From Herpetosiphon geysericola (GTDB taxonomy: Bacteria > Chloroflexota > Chloroflexia > Chloroflexales > Herpetosiphonaceae), in assembly GCF_001306135.1 (NCBI RefSeq), contig NZ_LGKP01000046.1:62001-126000 (forward strand): a stretch of 64,000 nucleotides of DNA. Reading direction: 5' to 3'. The notes under the pieces were generated by a model. It was not told where the DNA came from and ran no database searches. It worked only from the letters and a program-made list of their open reading frames with translations. Shown piece after piece: positions 17,411 through 24,627 of the stretch (the stretch's first letter is position 1; each line of letters begins with the position of its first letter). Position numbers and translations under genes: made by a program.

Positions 17411-18799
17411 TTAGTTTTTGGGGTCGCCATCGCCTGCTTGGAAGAGGCCCAAGGCCCCCCGACCCACAAAGTTGAACGCGTGAGTCACGATTGGATACAA
17501 GCCATCTTCGGCGGTGCGGAATTCGACAATTGCGCCTTGGGCTGGCGCTAAATCGACAGCCTGCGAGCCATAGCCATTAGCGGTTTCAGGCCGTAATTGC
17601 ACGCCTTCTTTGATCACGGTGTTGAAAATTGTGCCAACCACGTGGAATGAGCTATCGATGCTTGGGCCTGCATTCAGCACAAATACCCGCACTGTGCCAC
17701 CAGTTTTGACCTCGATTGGATGATCTTTATATTGGTTGGCAACACCGTTGAACACCACATATTCAGGCGCTGGCGCTGCCGAAGCAGCTTTTTCAAGGCT
17801 GACCAAATCGCCTTGTGGGCCGAGATACCATTCGCTTTGCACCAAGGCAACTTCGTGATCAACTGCGGGCAAGCCTTCTTTGGGTTCAACAATCACCATT
17901 CCATACATCCCATTGGCAATGTGATGCAGCGCTGGAGTCGTGCCACAGTGATACATCCAAACCCCAGCATAATTGGCTTGCCACTCGTAAACTTTATCTT
18001 CGCCAACATTGATCGAGGTCATTTCGTCGTTCCAAGCAACCTCGCTGGAGTGGAAGTCGATCGAGTGGGGCACCTCGTTGGAGCTTGGGTTTTTCAGGTG
18101 AATCCGCACGGTATCGCCAACTTTAACCCGAATGACGGGGCCGGGCACTGTGCCACCAAACGTCCAGACATGCTGCACATAGCCTGGAGCTACGGTCATA
18201 TCTTTTTCTTCAACCACCAAATCAATCTCGTGGATGGTGCCTTCGAGCGCAGCAGGAGCTTTGGCATCGTACAACATATATTCTGGAGCCGACTCATCGG
18301 CGGCAATATTGCTCTCTGGCGCTGGCCCGCTATGGTCATCCATCATCGTTGGCGTGACGGCTGCATTGGCCGAGGCAACTTGAATCGTGCCTTTCATGCC
18401 AGCGGCTTCGTGGCCAGGCACTGCGCAAATAAAACTCAGACCTTCGGCGGGAACCGTCACATCGGCAGTCACCGTTTCGTTGCTATTAGCACTAATTTTG
18501 GTGCCATCAGGCAAGGTTATGTCGTGTGGAATCACACCATCATTGACTAATTTAATCGTATAGACGCCAGCACTTGGCACAGTCAGATTCTGGGGCTTGA
18601 AGCCCATTTCAAACGAATGAATTTCGAGCACTGCTTGGCTCGTTTGTTGACTCGTTTGCTGGCTCATGGCTTGGCTTTCGGGATTATGCGAAGCCGTTGG
18701 TGAGAGCGAACTCGTGCGACTTACTTGGTCGCCACAGGCGACGATACTGGTTAATAACAGACTAAAAATCACTACCATAGTGAATGATCGGCGGTTCAT
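17411..18799 (-). CDS. nirK: Copper nitrite reductase with extra N-terminal cupredoxin domain
   Basis: Reduces nitrite to nitric oxide outside the membrane. The start at MNRRSFTMVV has AAGGAG upstream; the signal peptide ends in a lipobox-like SIVACG, so it may be a lipoprotein. Residues about 65-155 form a plastocyanin-like domain with PHDI, FICAVPGHEAAGMKG giving the His/Cys/His/Met type-1 copper set. The NirK core follows: HSIDFH (His and the catalytic Asp), MYHCGTTPALHHIANGMYG (type-1 Cys/His/Met plus a type-2 His), SSFHVVG and IVTHAFN (remaining type-2 His). The fused cupredoxin probably delivers electrons. Confidence 0.93.
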   Translation of the reverse strand: MNRRSFTMVVIFSLLLTSIVACGDQVSRTSSLSPTASHNPESQAMSQQTSQQTSQAVLEIHSFEMGFKPQNLTVPSAGVYTIKLVNDGVIPHDITLPDGTKISANSNETVTADVTVPAEGLSFICAVPGHEAAGMKGTIQVASANAAVTPTMMDDHSGPAPESNIAADESAPEYMLYDAKAPAALEGTIHEIDLVVEEKDMTVAPGYVQHVWTFGGTVPGPVIRVKVGDTVRIHLKNPSSNEVPHSIDFHSSEVAWNDEMTSINVGEDKVYEWQANYAGVWMYHCGTTPALHHIANGMYGMVIVEPKEGLPAVDHEVALVQSEWYLGPQGDLVSLEKAASAAPAPEYVVFNGVANQYKDHPIEVKTGGTVRVFVLNAGPSIDSSFHVVGTIFNTVIKEGVQLRPETANGYGSQAVDLAPAQGAIVEFRTAEDGLYPIVTHAFNFVGRGALGLFQAGDGDPKN

Positions 18800-18931
18800 T
18801 GCGACGCTCCTTGCTTGAAAGCGAACCATCAATCGATGCTGGGAATCGCCAGTGATCGATATGCAATTGGATTAGGCCAGCCGTTGTAATTACATAGCCC
18901 TAGCTTAGAACCGCTGCAACGCCTTGGCTGT

Positions 18932-18976
18932 GACTTTTCTCGCATGCTTGCTGAATCCTTGCTTGTGAGAAAAGTC
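18932..18976. promoter_or_regulatory. Inverted repeat in the nirK/ric divergent region
   Basis: GACTTTTCTC and its exact complement GAGAAAAGTC are separated by 25 bases, and the arms extend to 13 bases with one mismatch. The repeat sits between divergent nirK and the ScdA_N gene, so it may be an operator for both. No canonical FNR box (TTGAT-N4-ATCAA) was found nearby. Confidence 0.5.
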
Positions 18977-19036
18977 GCTGCTGGTTGAGTAAGCATCAGC
19001 TATTGTAGGCTCAGCTTTATTTTTGCAAGGAGCAAC

Positions 19037-19255
19037 ATGATGCAAGCAACAAGCTTAACGCCCGATGTGATCGCCGAAACAACTTTAACCAGTTTGGCTG
19101 ATACCCACCCCAATGTCATGGCCGTTTTACGCGAGCATGGTTTTGATTTGTGCTGTGGCGGCGGCTTGAGCCTAAGTCAGGCCGCGCAAGCCCATAACGT
19201 CGAGCTTGCGCCAATCGTGGCCGCTCTCAGCGCGATTTTGGCCAAAGAAGCCTAG
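19037..19255 (+). CDS. ScdA_N/DUF542 domain protein (RIC N-terminal type)
   Basis: 72 aa. Matches the N-terminal domain of RIC/YtfE/ScdA iron-sulfur repair proteins: SLADTHPNVMAVLREHGFD followed by LCCGGGLSLSQAA, with the conserved CC pair. RIC proteins repair clusters damaged by nitric oxide. The usual hemerythrin di-iron domain is absent, so this is a stand-alone DUF542 protein. AAGGAG precedes the start. It heads an apparent operon with the two small membrane proteins. Confidence 0.88.
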   Translation: MMQATSLTPDVIAETTLTSLADTHPNVMAVLREHGFDLCCGGGLSLSQAAQAHNVELAPIVAALSAILAKEA

Positions 19256-19275
19256 TTTGCAAAGGAGCCAAGACC

Positions 19276-19713
19276 ATGCCAACGCTTGCTCGTTACTATA
19301 TTCGCACCGCATTTGTCTGGCTGGTCTTGGCCTTCGCGATTGGCATCGCCATGCTCACCAGCCAGCTTTGGGCGCTCAAAACCAATCCCTTGGCGGCTTT
19401 GCAAATAGTGTTTTATCACGCCTTGATGGTTGGCTGGGTCACCCAATTAATCGTTGGCGTGGCGATTTGGCTGTTTCCAGTGCATAGCCGCGAGCAACCA
19501 CGAGGCAACGAAAACGTAGCATGGGCCGCCTATGCCACGTTCAACCTTGGGCTTGGGCTGCGCAGCATCGTCGAACCACTGTTGCAATGGGCACCAAGCG
19601 GCCTCGTCAAATGGGCGATCGTTGGCGCGGCCTGTTTGCAAGTCGCCGCCTTGTGGTTGATTTTGCTGATGCTTTGGCCCCGAGTCAAAGCCAAAGTGAG
19701 CAAAGCCAAATAG
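19276..19713 (+). CDS. Four-helix membrane protein, half-size NnrS-like
   Basis: 145 aa with four predicted membrane helices. FYHALMVGWVTQLIVGVAIW followed by LFP matches the His-x-GW...G...LP motif found twice in the 419-aa protein at 14.7-15.9 kb. This suggests a half-length relative of NnrS or the haem-copper oxidase core. It lies 20 bases after the RIC-type gene and 15 bases before a paralogue, so the pair probably assembles as a heterodimer. Haem binding is inferred. Confidence 0.7.
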   Translation: MPTLARYYIRTAFVWLVLAFAIGIAMLTSQLWALKTNPLAALQIVFYHALMVGWVTQLIVGVAIWLFPVHSREQPRGNENVAWAAYATFNLGLGLRSIVEPLLQWAPSGLVKWAIVGAACLQVAALWLILLMLWPRVKAKVSKAK

Positions 19714-19728
19714 CGCAGAGGTGCAATC

Positions 19729-20166
19729 ATGCCAAAATTTAGTCTCTTCAGCATTCGCGCCAGTTTGCTCTATTTGGTGATTGGCGGCAGCGTTGGCGGC
19801 ATCATGTTGGTCAGCAAGGCAATTGGGGTTTGGCCTTGGATTTGGTATTGGCGCACAGCCCACATTCACGCCATGCTGGTGGGCTGGTTGCTCAACCTGA
19901 TTTTTGGGGTAGCTTTTTGGATTTTGCCACGGCTTGATGCCCATGGCTGGCGCGGCTCACCATGGCTGGTTTGGTCGGCGAGCGGCTTGTTGCAGGCTGC
20001 GCTGGCAGTGCTAGTTTGGGCCAGTATTTGGCCGTGGTCGGCAGCAATCGCCATCGCCAGCAGCCTCGAATGTTTGGCTGCCATTGCAATTGCCTGGCAT
20101 TGCTGGCCCCGCTTGCAGCCATTAATCATCGAGCCACGGCCAGCCAAAACAAGTAAACTCGATTAA
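19729..20166 (+). CDS. Four-helix membrane protein, paralogue of the preceding gene
   Basis: 145 aa, four predicted helices. HIHAMLVGWLLNLIFGVAFW followed by ILPR repeats the motif of its neighbour and of the NnrS-like protein, with two His and the complete LPR. Equal length and adjacent position suggest tandem duplication followed by divergence. It is third in the RIC-type operon. Function unknown; a role in NO tolerance or as a haem membrane subunit fits the context. Confidence 0.7.
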   Translation: MPKFSLFSIRASLLYLVIGGSVGGIMLVSKAIGVWPWIWYWRTAHIHAMLVGWLLNLIFGVAFWILPRLDAHGWRGSPWLVWSASGLLQAALAVLVWASIWPWSAAIAIASSLECLAAIAIAWHCWPRLQPLIIEPRPAKTSKLD

Positions 20167-20171
20167 TCCAG

Positions 20172-20255
20172 CTTCGTGTCCTTCGTGGTTAAAAATGCAT
20201 GATCCTATATTTAGCTACCAGACTGGCCCCTGAACCCTAGCCCCTAATCCCTCAT
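20172..20255. repeat. Intergenic CTTCGTG and CCCTAATCCC-type repeats
   Basis: Holds one unit CTTCGTGTCCTTCGTGG (20172-20188) and a degenerate run of CCCTAGCCCCTAATCCCT-like hexamers (about 20225-20252). Both types recur in other gaps of the window (51.6, 53.3, 57.1, 58.5, 61.2 and 63.1 kb). Confidence 0.7.
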
Positions 20256-20262
20256 TTGAAAT

Positions 20263-20365
20263 TGTCATCTTGACACTACTGATCATTGTGTTAGAATGAC
20301 AATATTAGGGGCGTTTGCTGCGTCCCGCTCTTTTTCTCACGATTTATAGTGTCAAAATGACACTA
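20263..20365 (+). promoter_or_regulatory. Three palindromic operator-like sites upstream of nadA
   Basis: Site A, TGTCA-TCT-TGACA (20263-20275). Site B, TGTTA-GAA-TGACA (20289-20301). Site C, TAGTGTCA-AAA-TGACACTA (20347-20365), a perfect 8-bp-arm palindrome. All share TGTCA-N3-TGACA and lie 30-130 bases before the nadA ATG. NAD biosynthesis genes are often repressed by NrtR, NiaR or NadQ-like regulators; which one applies here cannot be told. Confidence 0.72.
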
Positions 20366-20394
20366 ATCGCATATTAACCCAATGGAGGGTCATC

Positions 20395-21522
20395 ATGGCC
20401 GTCATCGCAGCCGAAGCAATTGGTGTGGCACACGAGCGTGCCGAGGACTATGCAGGGCTATCAATCGCAGAATTGGATCAACGGATTGCTGAGGCTAAGG
20501 CCAAATTGGGCGAGCGGTTGGTTATTCTGGGCCATCACTATCAACGTGATGATGTGGTTAAGCATGCCGATTTGAGCGGTGATTCCTACGGGCTTTCGGT
20601 TGATGCCCGTAAAGCTGCCGCTGAATATATCGTCTTTTGTGGGGTTCACTTCATGGCCGAAAGCGCCGATATTCTTGGGCGCGACGACCAAACCGTGATT
20701 CTGCCCGACCATACTGCTGGCTGTTCGATGGCCGATATGGCCGACATCGAACAACTTGAAGAAGTTTGGGAGGAGCTTGACGAAATTTTGGGCGATGCAG
20801 AAGCCCAGGTCATGCCAATTACCTATGTCAATTCAACTGCCGCCGTCAAGGCCTTTGTTGGCGAACATGGCGGTGCATGCTGCACCTCATCCAACGCCGA
20901 GCCAATTGTGCGTTGGGCCAAAAGCTTGCGCCCCAAAATGCTCTTCTTGCCCGACCAACACCTTGGCCGCTATACGGCTTTTGCCAAACTTGGCATTCCG
21001 CTCGATAAAATGTTGGTCTGGAATCCCAATTTGCGCTATGGTGGCCACACCCCAGAAGCAATTCGCGAGGCCGAAGTGTTGCTTTGGGCTGGTCATTGCT
21101 CAGTCCATGCGCAATTCCGCCCAGCCTATATCAAAGCATGGCGCGAAAAGCACCCAGAAATTAATGTGATTGTGCACCCAGAATGCACCTTGGGTGTAAC
21201 CAACGAAGCAGATTATGTTGGCTCAACCGCCTATATCATCAAAACGATCAACGAGGCTCCAGCTGGCAGTATGTGGGCAGTTGGCACCGAAATCAACCTG
21301 GTTAATCGTTTGCAAAGCAATAATCCCGATAAAACGATTGTCTCGGTTTCACCGTTTGCCTGTCTTTGCTCAACCATGTATCGGATCGATCCCGAGGAAT
21401 TGTGCTGGGTGTTGGAGAATTTGGTCGAGGGCAAGGTGGTTAATCAAATTGCCGTGCCAACCGCAATCAAACAAAAAGCCCGCTTGGCCTTGGAACGTAT
21501 GTTGGAAATCGCTGGCAATTAA
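20395..21522 (+). CDS. nadA: Quinolinate synthase
   Basis: Condenses iminoaspartate with dihydroxyacetone phosphate to quinolinate in de novo NAD synthesis; it needs a [4Fe-4S] cluster. 375 aa. Hallmarks are LGHHYQRDDVVKHADLSGDS near the N-terminus and three cluster cysteines in HTAGCSMAD, HPECTLGV and FACLCSTMY. GGAGG precedes the ATG. It is monocistronic, bounded by the three operator-like sites upstream and a strong terminator downstream. No nadB or nadC is in the window. Confidence 0.96.
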   Translation: MAVIAAEAIGVAHERAEDYAGLSIAELDQRIAEAKAKLGERLVILGHHYQRDDVVKHADLSGDSYGLSVDARKAAAEYIVFCGVHFMAESADILGRDDQTVILPDHTAGCSMADMADIEQLEEVWEELDEILGDAEAQVMPITYVNSTAAVKAFVGEHGGACCTSSNAEPIVRWAKSLRPKMLFLPDQHLGRYTAFAKLGIPLDKMLVWNPNLRYGGHTPEAIREAEVLLWAGHCSVHAQFRPAYIKAWREKHPEINVIVHPECTLGVTNEADYVGSTAYIIKTINEAPAGSMWAVGTEINLVNRLQSNNPDKTIVSVSPFACLCSTMYRIDPEELCWVLENLVEGKVVNQIAVPTAIKQKARLALERMLEIAGN

Positions 21523-21552
21523 CCGACCACAAGTGTACGTATCATAACAGCA

Positions 21553-21591
21553 GCAAAACCCCGCGCCTGCAGTGTCGGCGCGGGGTTTTGC
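21553..21591 (+). terminator. Strong hairpin terminator of nadA
   Basis: Perfect 15-bp GC-rich stem (GCAAAACCCCGCGCC and complement) with a 9-base loop, and a T-run inside the descending arm. It can serve nadA and the convergent membrane gene. Confidence 0.88.
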
Positions 21592-21604
21592 ATACGCTCA
21601 TAAT

Positions 21605-22003
21605 TTAGGCATTAACCAGCTTGCGGCGCAGCGCAATAATTTCGGTCTCGGTAATCAGCGCCACCAAAATAGCTTGCGCAATCAAGAAGCCATAGCCCCA
21701 AACTGTTGGCTCGAAGGTTGGCCCCACGATTAGCCAAATGCTTTCGGCCAGCCACAGCCCATTGACCACCACCACAAACCAAGCTGCCGCCCGACTGATC
21801 GTCGGGCGAAACGACAACCAAACCAACCACGTCACCCAAGGAATCAAGCCCAAGCCAACATACCACAAAAAGCTGCTTGGCAAGCCGAAAAAATGGGCCA
21901 GCGGTTGATTGAGACCAAGCAAACCAAGCATCAAGGTTCCAGCGCTTACGCCATCAAACCGAATCGCATAGCGTAATAATTGAGGGTGTTGTAACCAACG
22001 CAT
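21605..22003 (-). CDS. Four-helix membrane protein, hypothetical
   Basis: 132 aa from the ATG with AAGGAG seven bases upstream (a longer frame starts 11 codons earlier). Four predicted membrane helices, for example GVSAGTLMLGLLGL and AAWFVVVVNGLWLAESIWLI. No catalytic motif. It is divergent from the XRE regulator gene, and the palindrome between them suggests it is that regulator's target. Confidence 0.7.
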   Translation of the reverse strand: MRWLQHPQLLRYAIRFDGVSAGTLMLGLLGLNQPLAHFFGLPSSFLWYVGLGLIPWVTWLVWLSFRPTISRAAAWFVVVVNGLWLAESIWLIVGPTFEPTVWGYGFLIAQAILVALITETEIIALRRKLVNA

Positions 22004-22077
22004 CGCATTGCTCCTTAGCATAAACTCAAATCCCAACAGGGTCAGGTTTCAAAACCTAGTTGCAGCATAGGCGCTGA

Positions 22078-22119
22078 TAGTTGCTGGCACAATTACCTCA
22101 GAGGTAATCGTGGCAACTA
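22078..22119. promoter_or_regulatory. Nested palindrome between divergent membrane and XRE genes
   Basis: Inner perfect palindrome ATTACCTC-A-GAGGTAAT (22092-22108) is flanked by outer arms TAGTTGC (22078-22084) and GCAACTA (22113-22119). It lies 75 bases from one start and about 20-25 from the other, as expected for an autoregulatory operator. Confidence 0.68.
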
Positions 22120-22137
22120 CCCAATTTGTGCTAAGAT

Positions 22138-22962
22138 GTGGCTATGAAACAAGCAGCAATTGGTTCACTCATCCGTACATGGCGGCAACGACGCCATTTG
22201 AGCCAGCTCGATCTGGCCAGCGATGCCAATATTTCGACCAAACATTTGAGTTTCTTGGAGACTGGGCGCTCGCAGCCAAGCCGCGATATGCTGTTGCACT
22301 TGGCCGAGCATTTAGAAGTGCCATTGCGCGAGCAAAATGTGCTCTTGGTGGCAGCAGGCTATGCGCCGTTGTTCAGCGAGCGTTCGCTTGATGATGATGA
22401 TTTAGACCCTGCGCGTGAGGCAATTCAGCATGTCTTACACGGTCACGAGCCATATCCGGCGATTGCGATTAATCGCCATTGGCAGATGATCATGGCGAAT
22501 AATTGTATTGATTATTTTCTGGCAGGCGTTGCAAGCGAACTCTTGACCCCACCAGTTAATGTGCTACGCTTGAGCTTACATCCTCAGGGCTTGGCACCGC
22601 AAATCGTCAATTTGGCAGCCTGGAAAGCCCATTTGTTGGCCCGGTTACGCCATCAAATCGAGCTAACCGCCGATGGCTCGTTGAGCGAACTCTACCAAGA
22701 ATTGGCAGCCTATCCTACCAATCAAGCGCATTCCACGCCAATTCCTGCCTACCATGAAACCATGGATATTGCCTTGCCCTTTGCGTTACGCACTCCACAC
22801 GGTGTGCTCAGCTTTTTTAGCACAACCATGGTGTTTGGCACGCCAATCGATGTGACGGTTTCTGAATTGGCGATTGAGGCGTTTTTCCCAGCCAATACAG
22901 CAACAGCCGAGCTACTGCGCCAACTGCATGCCGCTAAAACCAGCTCACGAGTGAGCAATTAA
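22138..22962 (+). CDS. XRE-family regulator with MmyB-like ligand domain
   Basis: 274 aa. N-terminal HTH: IGSLIRTWRQRRHLSQLDLA, then NISTKHLSFLETGRSQPSRD. The rest (about 100-270) has the MmyB-like fold signature seen as AINRHWQMIMANN and VLRLSLHPQGLAPQIVN. These repressors usually sense a small molecule and control an adjacent gene. The frame starts at GTG 22138; ATG at 22144 is equally possible. The stop overlaps the ATG of the phosphatase gene, so they are co-translated. Confidence 0.9.
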   Translation: MAMKQAAIGSLIRTWRQRRHLSQLDLASDANISTKHLSFLETGRSQPSRDMLLHLAEHLEVPLREQNVLLVAAGYAPLFSERSLDDDDLDPAREAIQHVLHGHEPYPAIAINRHWQMIMANNCIDYFLAGVASELLTPPVNVLRLSLHPQGLAPQIVNLAAWKAHLLARLRHQIELTADGSLSELYQELAAYPTNQAHSTPIPAYHETMDIALPFALRTPHGVLSFFSTTMVFGTPIDVTVSELAIEAFFPANTATAELLRQLHAAKTSSRVSN

Positions 22963-23537
22963 TGGCAGCGAAACATCCACGCCTAAGCCCAGCCGAACCT
23001 GAAAGCATGCCCACTGTGCCAATTCCAGCTGCTTATTGGGTGCTTCCAAATCGCTTGCTTGCTGGCGAACATCCAATGTTGCAAGATAAAGAACCACTGC
23101 ATGTGCGCTTGCAACGCTTCAGTGCAGCAAATATCAGCCTTTTTATTGACCTGACTGAGCAGGACGAAACCCACGAGCTTGGCGATTATCTGGCGGCATT
23201 TCAGCAAGTGCAATTGAATCAACAACCAGTACCGATTCGTTACCATGCGCCAATTCCCGATATGCAGGTTCCATCAATCGTGCAGATGCAGGCGATTCTT
23301 GCGCGGATTATTGTGGCGCTTGACCAGCAACGAACCGTCTATGTACATTGTTGGGGCGGCTTGGGCAGAACGGGCACCGTGCTTGGCTGTTTGCTCATAC
23401 AGCATGGCTGGGAATACACCGAAGCCTTGGCCCACATTGCTGCGTTACGCCAAGGCTCCCGTGATGAGCGTTATCCATCGCCCAGTAACGATCTCCAACG
23501 CCAGTTCATCGCCGATTGGCGCAACCACATCGTTTAG
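22962..23537 (+). CDS. Dual-specificity/tyrosine-type phosphatase
   Basis: 191 aa cytoplasmic phosphatase of the Cys-based superfamily. The P-loop is VHCWGGLGRTGT (C-x5-R) at about 127-137, preceded by the general-acid region HAPIPDMQVPS. It removes phosphate from protein Tyr/Ser/Thr or a small phosphoester; the substrate is unknown. The start codon overlaps the stop of the XRE gene, suggesting the pair is expressed together. It ends two bases before the convergent VOC gene. Confidence 0.88.
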   Translation: MAAKHPRLSPAEPESMPTVPIPAAYWVLPNRLLAGEHPMLQDKEPLHVRLQRFSAANISLFIDLTEQDETHELGDYLAAFQQVQLNQQPVPIRYHAPIPDMQVPSIVQMQAILARIIVALDQQRTVYVHCWGGLGRTGTVLGCLLIQHGWEYTEALAHIAALRQGSRDERYPSPSNDLQRQFIADWRNHIV

Positions 23538-23538
23538 G

Positions 23539-23952
23539 CTATTTGGGCTGGGTTAGGCTGAAAATATTGCCAAAGGGATCTTTGAAGGTTGCTTCGATCC
23601 CATAAAATTGATCTTGTGGTGGAGCCACAAACTCAACGCCACGCTCTTTGAATTCGTTATAGCTCGCATCACAATCGTCAGTTTGGAAAACGCCAGGCCC
23701 AACCACGCCAGTTTGTAATAAGGCTCGCATTTGCGCCACAATCTCATTGCTCATCATCGTGCCACCCTCTTTGACCTCAAACAGCACAATATCGACTTCA
23801 GGCTGGTTCTTTGGGCCGACCGTCAACCAGCGAAAGCCATTATCCAACTTCATATCCATACGCACGTCAAAACCCAATTTATTCACATAAAAATCATAGG
23901 CTAGCTCATGGTCAAGCACGTAAATGGTGGCATGCGAAAGTTTGGTAATCAT
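23539..23952 (-). CDS. VOC-superfamily (glyoxalase/bleomycin-resistance fold) protein
   Basis: 138 aa from an ATG with AGGAGCAACA directly upstream. Two beta-alpha-beta-beta-beta repeats: ITKLSHATIYVLDHELAYDF followed by YVNKLGFDVR, and VFQTDDCDASYNEFKERGVE with ATFKDPFGNIFSL at the end. Metal-ligand positions (His, Glu) are partly present. Function within the VOC group is unknown. The AraC-type regulator lies just upstream on the same strand. Confidence 0.88.
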   Translation of the reverse strand: MITKLSHATIYVLDHELAYDFYVNKLGFDVRMDMKLDNGFRWLTVGPKNQPEVDIVLFEVKEGGTMMSNEIVAQMRALLQTGVVGPGVFQTDDCDASYNEFKERGVEFVAPPQDQFYGIEATFKDPFGNIFSLTQPK

Positions 23953-24036
23953 TGTTGCTCCTAACACAGTCGAACATTCGTTCATAACGTGAGTATACAG
24001 GAAGCAGCAGCAGAAAACTTCTTGAAAATTGCGCAG

Positions 24037-24456
24037 CTAGTTGGCGCGCTGCAAACCAAGCCCAAAAATCGTGCGATAGCAGCCGGGGATAAAGTGGCGC
24101 GGCAGGCTGATGCCTTGAAAATGGCGGCGGCGATAGTGGCTCGGCGCGTGGCCTGTGCTGCGTTGAAAGAGGCTACTAAATGAGCCAAGGCTTTGAAACC
24201 CAACGGCAAAACAAACCTCAGTCACCGATAAATCGCTGCTAATCAGCAGATCGCGGGCGCGTTCAAGGCGGCGTTGAATTAAATATTGGTGCGGCGTAAT
24301 TTCAAAGTTGCGCTGAAAGAGGCGTAAAAAATGATAGTGCGAAAAGCCAATCTGCTCGGCGATAGCAGGCAATTCCAATGGAGCTGCATAAGCGCCATCA
24401 ATATATTGGCGCGATTGCCAGACGAGCTGGGTGGTTGATGGTACAAGAACGTGCAT
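24037..24456 (-). CDS. AraC-family regulator (HTH only)
   Basis: 139 aa comprising essentially the two-helix DNA-binding unit: LPAIAEQIGFSHYHFLRLFQ and VTEVCFAVGFQSLGSFSSLF. No ligand-binding domain, similar in size to SoxS/MarA types. It probably regulates the downstream VOC gene. The tail after about residue 110 is unassigned. Confidence 0.9.
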   Translation of the reverse strand: MHVLVPSTTQLVWQSRQYIDGAYAAPLELPAIAEQIGFSHYHFLRLFQRNFEITPHQYLIQRRLERARDLLISSDLSVTEVCFAVGFQSLGSFSSLFQRSTGHAPSHYRRRHFQGISLPRHFIPGCYRTIFGLGLQRAN

Positions 24457-24567
24457 AAGCCTCCCAAATGCAGCTAGTATAGCAGATTTTAGGCCAAAAT
24501 CAACACATTCGTTCGAATATTATTTAGCATCAGCCTACAACTATGGCTCAAAATAGCGCTGTTCGGC

Positions 24568-24602
24568 ATAAAAAAGCCCCTCTCCTGCCTAGCAGAAGAG
24601 GG
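24568..24602 (-). terminator. Rho-independent terminator of the GH13 gene
   Basis: On the minus strand CCCCTCTTCTGC-TAGG-CAGGAGAGGGG forms a hairpin followed by CTTTTTTATG. It lies 26 bases past the GH13 stop codon. The sequence continues into GGTTGGGGTTAA, a motif shared with the gap at 37.5 kb. Confidence 0.9.
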
Positions 24603-24627
24603 GTTGGGGTTAATAGAACACCGCGTT

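Noticed and set aside
18800-19036. FNR/Dnr box between nirK and the RIC-type gene
   Set aside because: The closest word (TTGA-N7-TCAG) has the wrong spacing, so only the separate GACTTTTCTC inverted repeat is reported.
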